Positions 13,601 through 24,189 of a DNA stretch of 64,000 bases are shown here, one piece after another (within the stretch, counting starts at the first letter, position 1; each line of letters opens with the position of its first letter). The notes under the pieces are model-generated. The model made no database searches. It was not told the DNA's origin and saw only the letters and a program-made list of their open reading frames with translations. The stretch is from Yamagishiella unicocca. Its lineage: Eukaryota; Chlorophyta; Chlorophyceae; Chlamydomonadales; Volvocaceae. The stretch lies in assembly GCA_003116995.1 (NCBI GenBank), contig BDSL01000056.1, forward strand, positions 372,001 to 436,000. Direction: 5' to 3'. The translations under genes were made by a program, and so were the position numbers.

Positions 13601-16600
13601 CCGTGCGCAGCTCCTCAAGTGGCTGAGCGACCAGGCCACGGCGTGCATTGTGGCGGAGGCGCAGGACCACGCCCACCATTCTCACCACCACAACCCGCAT
13701 GCGCCCGGTGCGCAGCAGCACCAGCAGCACCAGCAGGATGGGCCGCCAGCTGCCGCCGCGCAGAGCCGGCTGCTGTGGGAGGTGCTGAAGCTGCAAGTCA
13801 AGCACTCGGATGCTAGCAAGGCCAAGGCGGCCAAGGCGGGGCAGCAGGTGAGGAGGGGGGCGAAGGGGGGGCGTCCAGCGGATCGATGGAGATCTTTCCT
13901 GAGTAAATCTAAGTGTCTCTGGCGAGCACTTAAAAACCCCTCACTGGAATATGCAAGTATGTAGCTTTATAAGCTTCCCGAACGGGTATGGAAATAAGTA
14001 GCTTTAGTAGCTTCCCGAACGGGTATATAAATATGTAGCTTTAGTAGCTTCCCAAAGGAAATCAAACTTTGCACAGCTGTGGTGGGCAGTGAACGTCCGG
14101 GGGGGCCAGGTGGGGTGGGGATCAAGGTGTGTATGTGGGTGGGGGCAGGTCAAGGCGGTGGGGGGAGCGGGGGTGGGAGCCGCGTGGGCTGGAACACGCG
14201 GCCCTTTGCGGCCGGATGATAGAAGCCCGGAGTATTCCGGAATTCCATCAACCCTAAACCCCTGAAATCCCCTTGCACGCGGCATCCCGCCTTCTTCGCT
14301 TGCCGGCGCGCAGGCAAAGGACGATCACTCCATGGAGACGGACCTGGCCAAGCTGCTGCTGTGGCCCGCCGCCACGGGCGCAGGGAGTGCCGCTGCGGGC
14401 GGCGGCGGCGGCGGCGGCACTGCCGGCGGCGTTCATCCCCCGGACGACGATCTGGACGGCCACTACGCGATGGGCGGCCCGCCGGTGCTGGCTGCTCCCG
14501 CCTCGGAGGCGCTCCAGCAGGCGGCGGCGAAGCGCATGCAGCGGCTGCTGGTGCTGGGCCGCAGAGCCGACGCCCTCAAGGTGCTGGAGGCGTGCCGCCG
14601 GCGTGCCCGCAATTGCAGCCTGACATCCCACCCTGAGGGACCTGAGCCCCCTTGTGGGGGCCCCGCATTCGTTCGCCCTTCAGACAGCGTTCCCAAACCC
14701 TAAAACGCTAAAACCCTTAAAAACCCTATAACCCTTGTCTGGCCGTGGTGATGCAGGTGGCCACGGAGGCCGGGCTGTGGGGCCCCGCGCTGCTGCTGGC
14801 TACTGCCGTCAGCGCCGACGGGCGTTCCTTCCAGGAGGCGGCCGTGGCCATGGCGCAGTCGCTGCTACTGCCGGGCACCCCGGCGCGAACCCTCGCGCTG
14901 GTGCTTGCCGGCCGCCCCGACCTGGTGCACGCGACGCCCGACGGCGCGCCGGACAGGGCACACGCGGCGGCGCACGGCGGCGGCGCAGCCGCCGCCGACC
15001 CGGCGGCGGCGGCGGTGGGCGGCGGCGGCGGCCCGCCGCCGCCGCTCTTCGGCGCCGCCGCCGCGCTGGCGCCAGGGCAACACGCGGTGGCGCACGCGCC
15101 GCCAGCGGGCTTCTTCAACCCCGCCGCCACGGGCGCTACGGCCCGGATGAGCACCAGCGGCGGCGGCGGCGGCGGCGGCGGGGGCTGTAGCATGCTGGCT
15201 GCGTGGCACGAGCACCTGGCGGTGCTGCTGACCACGCGGGGTCCGACGGACAGCTCCGAAGCCATCATGCGGCTGGGGGACCGGCTGCGGGTGGAGGCGT
15301 CGCAGGTGCGGCGAGCAGGGTGTGGGCAGGAGCGAGGGGGGCAGAGGAGGAGGGGGGAAGGGGGGGGGATACGGCGGGACCGGGGACCCGGATTGTGTTT
15401 GTCGCTGTTTGGTGCTGCAAGGAGCAACTCTGCGGTCTGGTCTGACTTGTTCAGAGGGCAGCAGCTCCGTCTGAAGTGAAGACCATCGCAACGTGGGCCT
15501 CCTTTCAGCGCACCTGATTTACTCCCGACTGCGTCTACGACTGATCCCACAATCCGCGAGTGAAACGCCATGACTGGTGCGCAACGCGCGCACCTGGCCG
15601 GCTTCACACGCCCCCCTCCCCCCTCCCCACGATACGTTTCTCCAGCCAGAATGCGCCATTTCCCCTTTGTCGATACATCGGTTTCCTCTTCACCCCCCCC
15701 GGGCCCCCCTGCTCCCGCGCGCCCGCCGCCTTGCGCCTGCAGGTGCTCGCAGCGCACGTCTGCTACTGCCTGTCCAGCTGCCCACCTTCCCTGCCGGACG
15801 CTGCGGACTGCCGCTACAGCCTCCTAGGAGCCAGCGCCGGGGCAGCGTCGTACAGCCCCCTGGGCGACGGCGGCATGTCGCTGCAGCGGACCGAGGTGCT
15901 CGAGTGGGTGATGGTGCGCATGGCAGCAGCAGGGGCCGGCGGCGGAGCGGCGGCCGGCGGCGGCGCAGCCGCCGCCGGCGCCGCCGGCGCCGACGCCGTG
16001 CACCTCCACATGTGGGCGCTCTTGCCGTACAAGCTGATGCACGCCTGGGAACTGGTCGAGTTTGGCAAGATCTCGGAAGCCCTGCAGTACTGTACGGCGG
16101 TGGAGGCGGTGCTGCGGGCTGGCGGCGTCGCCATGCCGCCAGCCGGCGCTCCGGGCCACCCCCAGCAGCTGGGGCCCCAGCAGCAGGCGGTGGGCCGCCT
16201 GCCAGGCGGCGCGTGGCTGCAAGAGACGGAGGCGCAGCTCCGGGCGCTGCAGGACCGCCTGATCCACTTCGCGCAGGTGGGTGTGTGCGGCAGGCGGCTG
16301 CGCTGTGCGTGTTCCAGCCCTGATGGACCGCCACTGCCGTCCGCGCCCTGTGCCACTACTCGCCCTTCCCCCCCATCTCTCTACAACTACATTACCCCAG
16401 TCGAGTTACCGGTTCTTTACTTGTAACCCCCCATCACTCTCAACTTGCTAGTACACGGGCTTTCCTGCCAAACCTCCCTCCCTCCCCTCCCCCGCCCGTC
16501 TTCCTCGAATCCCCCGCCCGTTCGGCCCCGCTCAGGCCAACTCGATCAGCCTGCAGAGTCGCGCCGAGTCCGCCATCACCAAGGTGCGCGCCTTCGTGTG

Positions 16601-19600
16601 GCTGGCTGCGCCGCGGCACACGGCCCGCGCGAGGATGAGCCAGCGACCGGGGTGCCCCGTGAAACCCCGCCCTGCCCTGCCCTGCCCTGCCCTGCCCTGC
16701 CCTGCCCTGCCCCGCCCCGCCCCGCCCCGCCCTCTTGATACCCTTCCCACGACGCTTCCACGACTCGGCTTCCCCCCACGATTTCCCGCCACCGCCTACC
16801 TGCCCAACCCTACCCATCCCGCGCCTGCCGGACTCAGGTGGGTCGTTTCCTGGACGGCACGATCAACAAGTTGCTCTGGGGAGGCGACCAAGCAGACGGC
16901 GCCGCCGCCGCGACTGCCGCCGCCGCCGGTTCCGGGCCGGCAGTCGCCGGCGCCGCCGGCGCCGCGGGCGCCGCTGACGGCGCTGCCGTACGGCCCACTG
17001 GGCCGCAGGTGGTGCTGGGCGGCCCGGCGGCGCAGTCCGCGGGCATAGGGCCCGTCTCGCCGTGGCTCGTGGACCAGGCGCACATGGGGATGCAGCAGCA
17101 GCAGCACCTCGGGCTCACAGGCGGGGGCGCAGCCCCCGGGTATGCGCCGCTCGCTGCCCCTGCCGCCGCCGGCGGCGGCGGCGGCGGCGGAATGATGAAC
17201 TCGGCGTCCACAATCGCGCTGGCCGCCGCAGCTGACGGCGGCATGGCCACCGGCTGGTACCGCACCAGCGGCGGCGGCGCCGCCGCGGCGGCGGCGCCGC
17301 CGCCGGTGATGGCGGCGGCGGCGGCTCCGCCGCCGCCGTCCCAGACGCCGTTCTCCGGGGCGGCGCCGCCTGCGCCGCGCTCCGTGCCCGGCGGCACCCT
17401 GTCCGGCTTCGGCTTCGACACCGGCGGCTATGACGGCGCCGGCGCCGCCGGCTTTGGCGGCGCGCCGGGCCCGGACGCGGGTCAGGAGCAGCGGCAGCAA
17501 CCCATGGGTCACCGCCGCATCGTGAGCGCCATGGACCTGCCGCCGCAGGGCGCCCGCCAGATGCAGCAGGCGACGTCCGCCAGCGGCCTGCCGGACAGCG
17601 CCGCTGACGGCGGCGGCGACCGGGGCATCAAGGGGGACGGCAAGAAGTCCACCGGTGGGTCCATCGTTTCGTTGCTTCTATTAGGGCTTAGGGTTTAGGG
17701 CTTAGGGTTTAGGCTTTAGGGTTTAGGGTTTAGGGTGTATATGAGTGCCGTCAGGAGCACGCCGCAGCGGCATCTGGGTTGAAGTCGCCTGCGGGCTGGG
17801 GCTGGAGGGCTGCTGATGCGTCCGGAGGAAGGGAAAGCTGCAGGCGGCGGGCGGTGCGCTGCGGCGGGGTGGGGTTGGGGGGTGGTTTCGAGGAAGACCC
17901 GTGGATGCCCGAAAAACTCGTTTAGAACAGACGTTTTGAGATGCATGGGCGGCGGAGGGGGGTGGGGTGGGGTGGGGTGGGGTGGGGTGGGGTGGGGTGG
18001 GGTGGGGTGGGGTGGGGTGGGGTTGGAGGGTGGGGTGGGGGTGGGGTGGGGTGCGCTGCGGCGGGGTGGTGTCGCTGCGCGCGGGGGACTACCGCGTCAC
18101 AGAGACGCTGGCACGTGTCGTACGGCACGGTACGGATACGGGCAGCGTGAGGGCTCGCAATATTTTCAAAACAACGTATTAACAATCACACATTACGACG
18201 ACAAACGTAGAGAGAGGAACTGAGCCGTTGCCGGATGCTCATGCCGCAGGTGGCAAGGCAAACGGCGGCGCCGGCGGCAAGCAGACCTCCCCGGCCGGAG
18301 CCGCGGGCTCCAAGGGCAGCAGGTGCGGCGGGTGGTGATTGATGATCGATACTTGATGGCTATGCGGACGGTCGATGACTGTTGATCGATGGTTGATGAC
18401 TTGTCGGGGCTGCAGAGCAGGGGCTGCAGGAGTCTAGGTGGCCGCTCAGTGGCTGGTGGGGGCAAGCCTCGCCCGCCACTGCCTGGCGGCGTGCACGCAT
18501 GCAGCGCGACGTGCAGGTGGGTCTCGTTTGGCGGAAGCAAGGAGGTCCGCGAACGCGCCGTCGACGTGGAAGTCCGTCGAGGTCCGAACGCGCCGTCGAC
18601 GTGCCAGCTGCGTCGACGTGGTCGGTTGGGGTTGACGGATGCGCCATGCGGGCCTTATCGGCCTGGGGCCTATCGGGAAGCTCCCCTCCTGGCTGTCGGG
18701 AAGCTCCACTGCAGCGCAGCGCCCCCGGCGTCCTGCGCACGAGATGCCCTCGCCGCACAGCTGCTGTCGGTAGTACCAGGGCGAGGGGTGAGCGCGGGGC
18801 TCTGCACGATGTGACCTCGAAACCGCCCTCCCTTCACCTCCGCCGCCATCGCCACCGCACCCACCATCGCCACCGCACCCACCACCGCCACCGCACCCAC
18901 CACCGCCACCGCAACCACCACCGCCACCGCAACCACCACCGCCACCGCACCCACCACCGCCACCGCAACCACCACCGCCACCGCAACCACCACCGCCACC
19001 GCAACCACCACCGCCACCGCAACCACCACCGCCACCGCAACCACCACCGCCGCCGCAACCACCACCGCCACCGCACCCACCACCGCCACCGCAACCACCA
19101 CCGCCACCGCAACCACCACCGCCACCGCAACCACCACCGCCACCGCAACCACCACCGCAACCACCACCGCCGCCGCCACCGGTGCTCGCAGGTGGCTGGT
19201 GAACCCGCTCCGGCTGCTGGGCGGCGGCCGCAAGCCGGGCCCCCCCACCCCCTCCGAGGGCGGCCCCAAGCAGGGCAGCCTGGGCGAGGACAACCAGTTC
19301 TACTACGACGAGATCCGCAAGCGCTGGGTGATGCGCGGCCAGGAGGACGCCGTGGCGGAGGAGGAGAAGCCCTCGGCGCCGCCCAAGAGCCTGGGGGCGG
19401 CTTGGGGGGCCGGGGGGGCACCGCCTGGTGGGTGCGGATGGGGGGCCAGGGGTCGGGGTGAGGGGTGGGGGTGGAATGGGCACACGTGGAAAACCCTGGG
19501 AAAACCCAGAGCGATTACATGCAGGAGGCCGGCGGGGCAGGGCGTGTAAGCGAGGGGAAGGGGGTTTTGCAGCGGTTGCGGCGGTTGCGGCGGTTGCGGG

Positions 19601-20637
19601 GGTTGCGGGGTTTGGGGGGGGAGCAGGTCGGAGGTCACGTAGCGGAAGGAAGGAAGGATGCGGCTAGTCCGTTGGGTGGCCGGCGGGGTTTGCTCGCCTA
19701 GTCTGGGCGCCGGCGGCACGGGGTGAAGGAACCGAGGGCGGATGTAGCTCTTCGCCTGCCATTGTCTCCCGCTGGCTTCGTCTTGTGGCCTTTCGCGCCC
19801 TTTCGTGCCCCGGAGCCTCACCCCCTCCCCGCCACCCGCCGTTTCCCCCTGCTCTCACCGCCGCTTCTCTCCTCCCCGATGTAACCGGGCCTTATGCCAC
19901 ATACACAACGCACACCCCGCAGGCGCCACATCGGTCCCCTCCTCCTACAACACACCCCCCGGCGCCGCCGGCGTGCCTGGCAGCGAGCAGGGCGGCCCCG
20001 CGAGCGCCATGAGCTCCGTCACATCCACGCCCTCCCAGTTCTTCCAGGTGGGGGGCACTGCGAACGCGGCGTGGGGCGAGGGGTGAATGTGACGGGTTTC
20101 GGAGCATCCTGGCGGAACACCCCCCCCATATCCACGGATCTCCCTCGAACCCCCCGGGGGGGGGGTGTTTTATACACCCCCCAGGGACCTGGGGGGTATT
20201 CCGTGCAGGGGCACTCTCTTATCGCCTCCTGTCGTGTCACTCCCTTGTCGCCGGTCCCGTCCGCTCCCGTCAGCGTCCCCCTCACTTCTGGACCGCCACC
20301 TTCGTCGCCCTTGGTTTGTCGGCCGTGGATTCGCGGGTCATCCGTTACCGCTCTCGTTGCCCCTCACCTGCGCCTACGAACCCCGAACCTGACAACCAAC
20401 CGCTGGGGGCTGGCGTCCTCCCTCCAGCGGGCTGGGGCTGGCGTCCTCCCTCCAGCCTACCCTGACCCGCCTCCGGTCCCCCTCCAGCCTACCCTGACCC
20501 GCCTCCGGTCCCCCTCCAGCCTACCCTGACCCGCCTCCGGTCCCCCTCCAGCCTACCCTGACCCGCCTCCGGTCCCCCAATCCATTCCCCTCTCGCAGCG
20601 CGGCAAGGGCATTAACGCCCGCTACGTGAACACCTTC

Positions 20638-20668
<31 letters not shown>

Positions 20669-23583
20669 CCTCCAGCGCCATGCAGTCTCCGGTGGCGTCG
20701 CCGTCGCCGCCGCCGCCGTCGGGCTTCTTCGTCCCGCCGCCGCCGCCGCCGCTGCAGCCAGGCGAGGCCGACGCCTTCCCGCAGGCCGACCCCGGGCGCG
20801 CCATGTACAGCAACACGCCGGGGGGCGAGCCGCAGCAACCACCCCAACAGCAACCACCCCAACAGCAACCACCCCAACAGCAACCACCCCAACAGCAACC
20901 ACCGCAACAGCAACCACCGCAACAGCAGGTGCAACCCGAATTTCAGCAGCAGGCGCCCGGGGTTTGGGGTGGGAACGGCTCCAGCGCTGGCGGCCCGCCC
21001 AGCCAGCACTACCAGCAACCACCGCAGCCGGCGCCGCAGCACCAGCCGCAGCAGCCGCAGTACGGCATGCCCGGCGGCCCACCCGCCCCAGCGGTGCCGT
21101 TTGGATCCGGAACCACCGCCGACGGATGGGACCCGGTGAGGCGGCCAGGGGCAGGGTAGCGTGGGAATCCGGCGGCCGATACAGGAGTTGGTGGGCGGGG
21201 GGGTTGAGGTAGCACTGGAGCACGTGTTTGACGACCGAGGAAAAGGGAAGCAGAGAGAAAGCGTAGTGGGGAGGTTGGGGTGCGGCGCCTGCCTGCGCGG
21301 AGGGGCATGTGGCGCGTGTGTTTCGCGTGGCAGCACCAAGAGTGTTTACCCGCAACACACACACCCCAATTCCCCTAACCCCAATCCCCCTAAACCCAAC
21401 CGCACCTGGGTCGCCCGCAGCGAGCGCAGGTGGCAGTGCAGGCCAGCGGGATCCCGCCGCCAACACAACAGCTCACATCGTCTGAGCTGGCGCCGGGGCA
21501 AGGTGGTGCGTACGATGCTGTGCAGTACAGTGTCGGACAGTACGGCACCGGCCCGGGTTTCGGATCTGATGTTTCTGGAGGGGGATTGGCGTCGGGGGGC
21601 GGCACCTGGACGCCCGGCACGCCCCAGGAAAGCGGCGGCGGCAGCGCCCAGCCGGCGGCGCCAGTGTACGGAGCACCGTACGGCAATGCGTATGGCGTTC
21701 CGCAGGGCATGTCGGAGTCGGGCCAGGCCCCGCCGCCGCCGCCTCCACAGCAGCAGCAGTACCAACAACAACAACAGCACGTGCAGCAGATTGCACATCA
21801 GTTGCAGCCTCAAACCGGGGCTCCGGCCCAGCAGCAGCCGCAGCAGTGGCCGGCTCCCCCGCAGCAGCCACAGTGGCTGGGTCAGGCGACACCGCCGCAG
21901 CCGCAGCCGCAGCCGCAGCAGCAGCCGCCGCAGCAGCCACAGCAGCAGCAGTATGGGGCTGTAGCATCTGCGCCGGCGCCGACGCCGCCGTCGCCGCAGC
22001 AGCCGCAGCAGCACGCTGGCTCGGACCAGTCACCCCTGCAATCTTACGGTAATCACCAACAGTACGGCAACCAACAGGTGCCGTCGTACGAACAGGCGCC
22101 TGGAGCGGGGCCCGCAGGACCACCTGCGTCCGGGCCTGAGCCGCAACCGCAGCATGCGCAGCAGCCTTGGGCGTCGCCGCCGCCGTCGCAACAGCCGCAG
22201 CAGCAATCGCAGCCGCAGCAGCAGCAACCGAACTCGGCTTACGGCATGCCACAGCCGCATCATCACCCGCAGCAGATGCCGCAGCAGCAGCAACAGCAGG
22301 TGCCGCAGCAGATGCCGCCGCAGCGGCAGCAGCACCACGCGAGTCCCATGTACGGCTTGCCCCAGGCCCCGCAGGCGCCGCAGCCGGCGCCGCCGCAGCA
22401 GCAGGCGCCACAGCAGCCTTACAGCGGGCCGCAGTCTTCGTCTATACCGCTGCCGCCGCAGCAGCAGCAACTGTCTGCTCCCGGGCCTTACGGTGCGAGT
22501 CAGGGCCACGACGCGCCCCCCTCGCAGCAGCAGCATCAACAACATCATCACCAACAGCACCACCACCACCAACAACAACAACAACAACTGCAACAACAAC
22601 AGCCCCCACAACAGCACCAACAACAGCCTGCACAGGAACAGACGCTGCCGCCCCCGCCGCCGCCCGCCCCGACGCCGCAGCCCGCTGGGCCGCCTACCCA
22701 GCCGCCGGCGACCTCGCCCTCCTACCCGCCCCCGCATCATCAGGGCTACGAGTACTCCACCCCCGCCGCGCCCTCCCAGCAGGCCCCCTCCCAGCAGCAG
22801 GGGCCGCCCAGCCAGGGTCCCGGGCCTTATCCGCCGCAGCGCACCTCGCTCTACGGGGGCCAGCAGTACGGAAGCGCCCCCACGCCGCCAGTGCAGGCGC
22901 CTGCAGCCCAAGCCGATCACCAGCAGCAGGGCCAGCAGCAGCAGCAGCCCGGCAACGCGTACGGCCAGTACGGAATGGCCGTTCAGCAGCCGTACGGCCA
23001 GCCGACGCAGACGCCGCAGTACCAGCAGGCGCCAGGTGCGACCCCACCGCACCACCAGCACCACCAATATCAGCAGCAGCAGGGCCAGCAACACCACCAA
23101 CAACACCAACAGCACCAACAACAGCACCAGCACCAACAGTACCCGCCTCCTGGTGCGGCACCTCAGGGTCCCGATCCCGTGACGGTGTTGCGACCAGCGG
23201 CGGCGGCCTCACACCAGCCGCCCATGGTGGCATCGCAGGCCGCGGCGGCGGTGGTGGACGACCTGCTCGGCAGCGGCAGCGCCGCCAGCGGCGGCGGCGG
23301 CGGCGGCGGCACCGCGTACGGCAGCGTTGGGGCGTACGGCGGCGTGGGGCAGCACGCCTCTGGCTACGCGGGAGGCCATCAGGCAATGTCGACTTCGGGG
23401 GGTGCACCCGGGTATGCGCCCGCAGGTGGCGCCGCGCAGGGCTACGGCTACGCGGGCGGTTTCTACGAGCCGTACAACAGTGGGTCTGTGTCGTACGGCA
23501 GTAACGGCTATGGGTCCGCGGCGGCAGGCGCGCCCGGTGGCGGCGCGGCGGCGGACGGCGAGATGCGGGAGGTGGAGTTGTGA
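4087..23583 (+). CDS. SEC16: SEC16-like COPII coat assembly scaffold, very long
   Basis: Sec16 organises ER exit sites and binds COPII proteins (Sec13, Sec23/24, Sar1). Exons: 4087-7124, 7581-12082, 12515-12672, 13133-13219, 13611-13847, 14314-14580, 14757-15305, 15743-16276, 16536-16583, 16838-17654, 18250-18322, 19192-19427, 19923-20047, 20599-21135, 21421-23583. All phases close and the total is 13,371 nt (4,456 residues plus stop). The first ~2,490 residues are Pro/Ala/Gln-rich. The conserved centre starts with VVFGFGFGGRVVVMRP and continues through PGTLQLVPV, SFPGPLGP, the helical ACE1-type region (GRRADALK joined to VATEAGLWGPALLLA, then LQRTEVLEWV, LPYKLMHAWELVEFGKISEAL), GEDNQFYYDEIRKRWV, and the plant-like GINARYVNTFGG. 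The tail is Gln/Gly/Tyr-rich. Known family members are about 1,300-2,300 residues, so this one is unusually long. Exon 1 could be a separate gene, but its splice phase and a shared acidic F-rich motif favour fusion. Confidence 0.85.
8500..8634 (+). repeat. CAG-type polyglutamine microsatellite in SEC16 exon 2
   Basis: This is an imperfect CAG/CCG trinucleotide tract encoding alternating Gln-Pro and Gln-Gln with interspersed Tyr-Gln-Ala. It lies in frame in the disordered N-terminal half of the SEC16-like protein. Confidence 0.8.
9043..9258 (+). repeat. In-frame 18-bp minisatellite encoding PVAQP(Q/H)
   Basis: Twelve consecutive 18-bp units encode the hexapeptide Pro-Val-Ala-Gln-Pro-Gln/His inside SEC16 exon 2. 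Units differ mainly at the last codon (CAA/CAT) and in the GCT-CAA versus GCT-CAG spelling, so the array looks recently homogenised. Confidence 0.9.
10621..10680 (+). repeat. Polyglutamine (CAG/CAA) tract
   Basis: A nearly pure run of CAG and CAA codons gives about 20 Gln with one Glu in SEC16 exon 2. Further poly-Gln blocks follow at 11000-11100. Confidence 0.85.
11521..11672 (+). repeat. Long polyglutamine/His tract in SEC16 exon 2
   Basis: About 45 codons of CAG/CAA interrupted only by CAC (His) form a Gln/His-rich segment shortly before the conserved central domain. It is likely disordered or coiled and prone to length variation. Confidence 0.85.
12690..12780 (+). repeat. Tandem ~28-bp repeat in SEC16 intron 3
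   Basis: Three copies of a unit built on GGCGGGGCTTTGAGGAAG and ACCCGT lie just after the exon 3 donor. The unit contains the GAGGAAGACCCGTGG core of the dispersed intron family described elsewhere in this annotation. Confidence 0.75.
12928..13012 (+). repeat. Dispersed intron elements, families C then B (SEC16 intron 3)
   Basis: Family C reads GTCGGCCGTGGATTCGCGGA then TTCTCTTATCAAACCCCC. Family B follows as CCTGTGTCCTGTAACCGGGT. Related C copies occur at 20318, 56258 (reverse) and 56872; B copies are listed in the findings. Confidence 0.75.
13222..13346 (+). repeat. Tandem ~44-bp repeat in SEC16 intron 4
   Basis: Three units contain GAGTACACTC or GAATACACTC, then GGGGGCTCTCCTACC and TTGCTCGCCCTGCTTG. 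They begin two bases after the exon 4 donor. Confidence 0.75.
16395..16431 (+). repeat. Dispersed intron element, family B (SEC16 intron 8)
   Basis: CCAGTCGAGTTACCGGTTCT followed by TTACTTGTAACCCCCC is a near-complete family B copy. The unit is itself bounded by short inverted GTTAC/GTAAC. Confidence 0.8.
16671..16735 (+). repeat. CCCTG pentanucleotide array in SEC16 intron 9
   Basis: A simple tandem array of CCCTG grades into CCCCG. It lies wholly within the 16584-16837 intron. Confidence 0.8.
17686..17738 (+). repeat. Telomere-like TTTAGGG repeats in SEC16 intron 10
   Basis: Several variant copies of TTTAGGG and CTTAGGG follow the exon 10 donor by about 30 bp. They match the plant/volvocine-type telomere unit but are degenerate and internal, so this is interstitial repeat rather than a chromosome end. 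Confidence 0.75.
17886..17948 (+). repeat. Dispersed intron element, family A (copy in SEC16 intron 10)
   Basis: This copy carries the family A landmarks in order: TTTCGAGGAAGACCCGTGGA, GAAAAA, CGTTTAGAACAGACGTTTTG and AGATGCATG. Related copies lie at 33300, 40699 (partial), 45357, 54128, 54236 and 62301, each inside an intron of a different gene or intron. Confidence 0.85.
17953..18055 (+). repeat. GGGGT pentanucleotide array in SEC16 intron 10
   Basis: Near-perfect tandem GGTGG/GGGGT repeats follow a copy of dispersed intron family A. The G-rich strand is the sense strand, so the RNA may form G-quadruplex-like structure (inference). Confidence 0.8.
18836..19186 (+). repeat. CCACCGCCACCGCA(A/C) array directly before SEC16 exon 12
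   Basis: About 23 units of a 12-18 bp C-rich repeat fill the 3' third of intron 11 and stop only a few bases before the acceptor. The array may serve as the pyrimidine-rich tract upstream of the splice site (inference). Confidence 0.85.
20413..20580 (+). repeat. Tandem ~32-bp repeat in SEC16 intron 13
   Basis: Four or more copies contain CCAGCCTACCCTGACCCGCC and TCCGGTCCCC. The array ends just before the polypyrimidine stretch and acceptor of exon 14. Confidence 0.8.
20833..20930 (+). repeat. In-frame 15-bp repeat encoding QQPPQ in SEC16 exon 14
   Basis: Seven units of CAACCACC(C/G)CAACAG encode Gln-Gln-Pro-Pro-Gln in the low-complexity tail of the SEC16-like protein. Confidence 0.85.
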
Positions 23584-24167
23584 GGGCGGCGGAGGCGAGA
23601 GGGTCGGGCTCTGCGTGCTCGTAGCTCTGGTTTCACGGCAAGGGCGACGAGGGGTGCGTCAAAGGGTCGTTAGGCAGTGCGGGCAAAGTGAGCCTGTGCC
23701 CTAACCCTTCGCGAATGCGCTGTGCCCCAACCTGCGCACATGCGCTGGTCTACGGTACCCGCCACATCAGATTATGTAAGCTTGCTGAGCGAAATTCGCT
23801 GCCGAATTTCCGCTGCTGCGGTAGTGTATGTAGTCCAACGCTGTCGGCGTTGATGCATGGGTTAGGTACGTGCTAGCATGCAGCTGGCGGAGGGCTGAGA
23901 GCGGGCCGGTAGGCGCTCAGGGCCTCTTAGCCCGCTTGTTTCGGGCGGGGCTACTCCAGGGGGGAGGTGTGCCACTCCAGGGAGGAGGTGGCGGCGGGAA
24001 GGTGACCACCCCATATGCATGCGCACTCTGCCGCGTGCGCCGTATGTGTGTGGGGATTCAGTGCGCTGCTGTTTCGCATCCGGGCCATCGAGCCTGAATT
24101 TGCGTCTGCTCTGGTAGCCTTGCATTGTCGGGACGGTGAGGGCAGAGCGAGGAGGCGTTTGCCAGCA

Positions 24168-24172
24168 TGTAA
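24168..24172 (+). promoter_or_regulatory. Candidate polyadenylation signal TGTAA for SEC16
   Basis: TGTAA is the usual volvocine poly(A) signal. This is the first such motif I found after the SEC16 stop at 23583, which would imply a 3' UTR of about 0.6 kb. The motif is short, so chance occurrence is possible. Confidence 0.4.
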
Positions 24173-24189
24173 AGCCAACGAACAAGTAT

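Noticed and set aside
17686..17738. True chromosome end or telomere
   Set aside because: The repeats are degenerate, short, and inside an intron of a gene that continues on both sides.
18446..19483. Minus-strand glycine-rich open frame resembling a Gly-rich protein
   Set aside because: Produced by the CCACCGCAA intron array; the plus-strand SEC16 splice structure explains the region.
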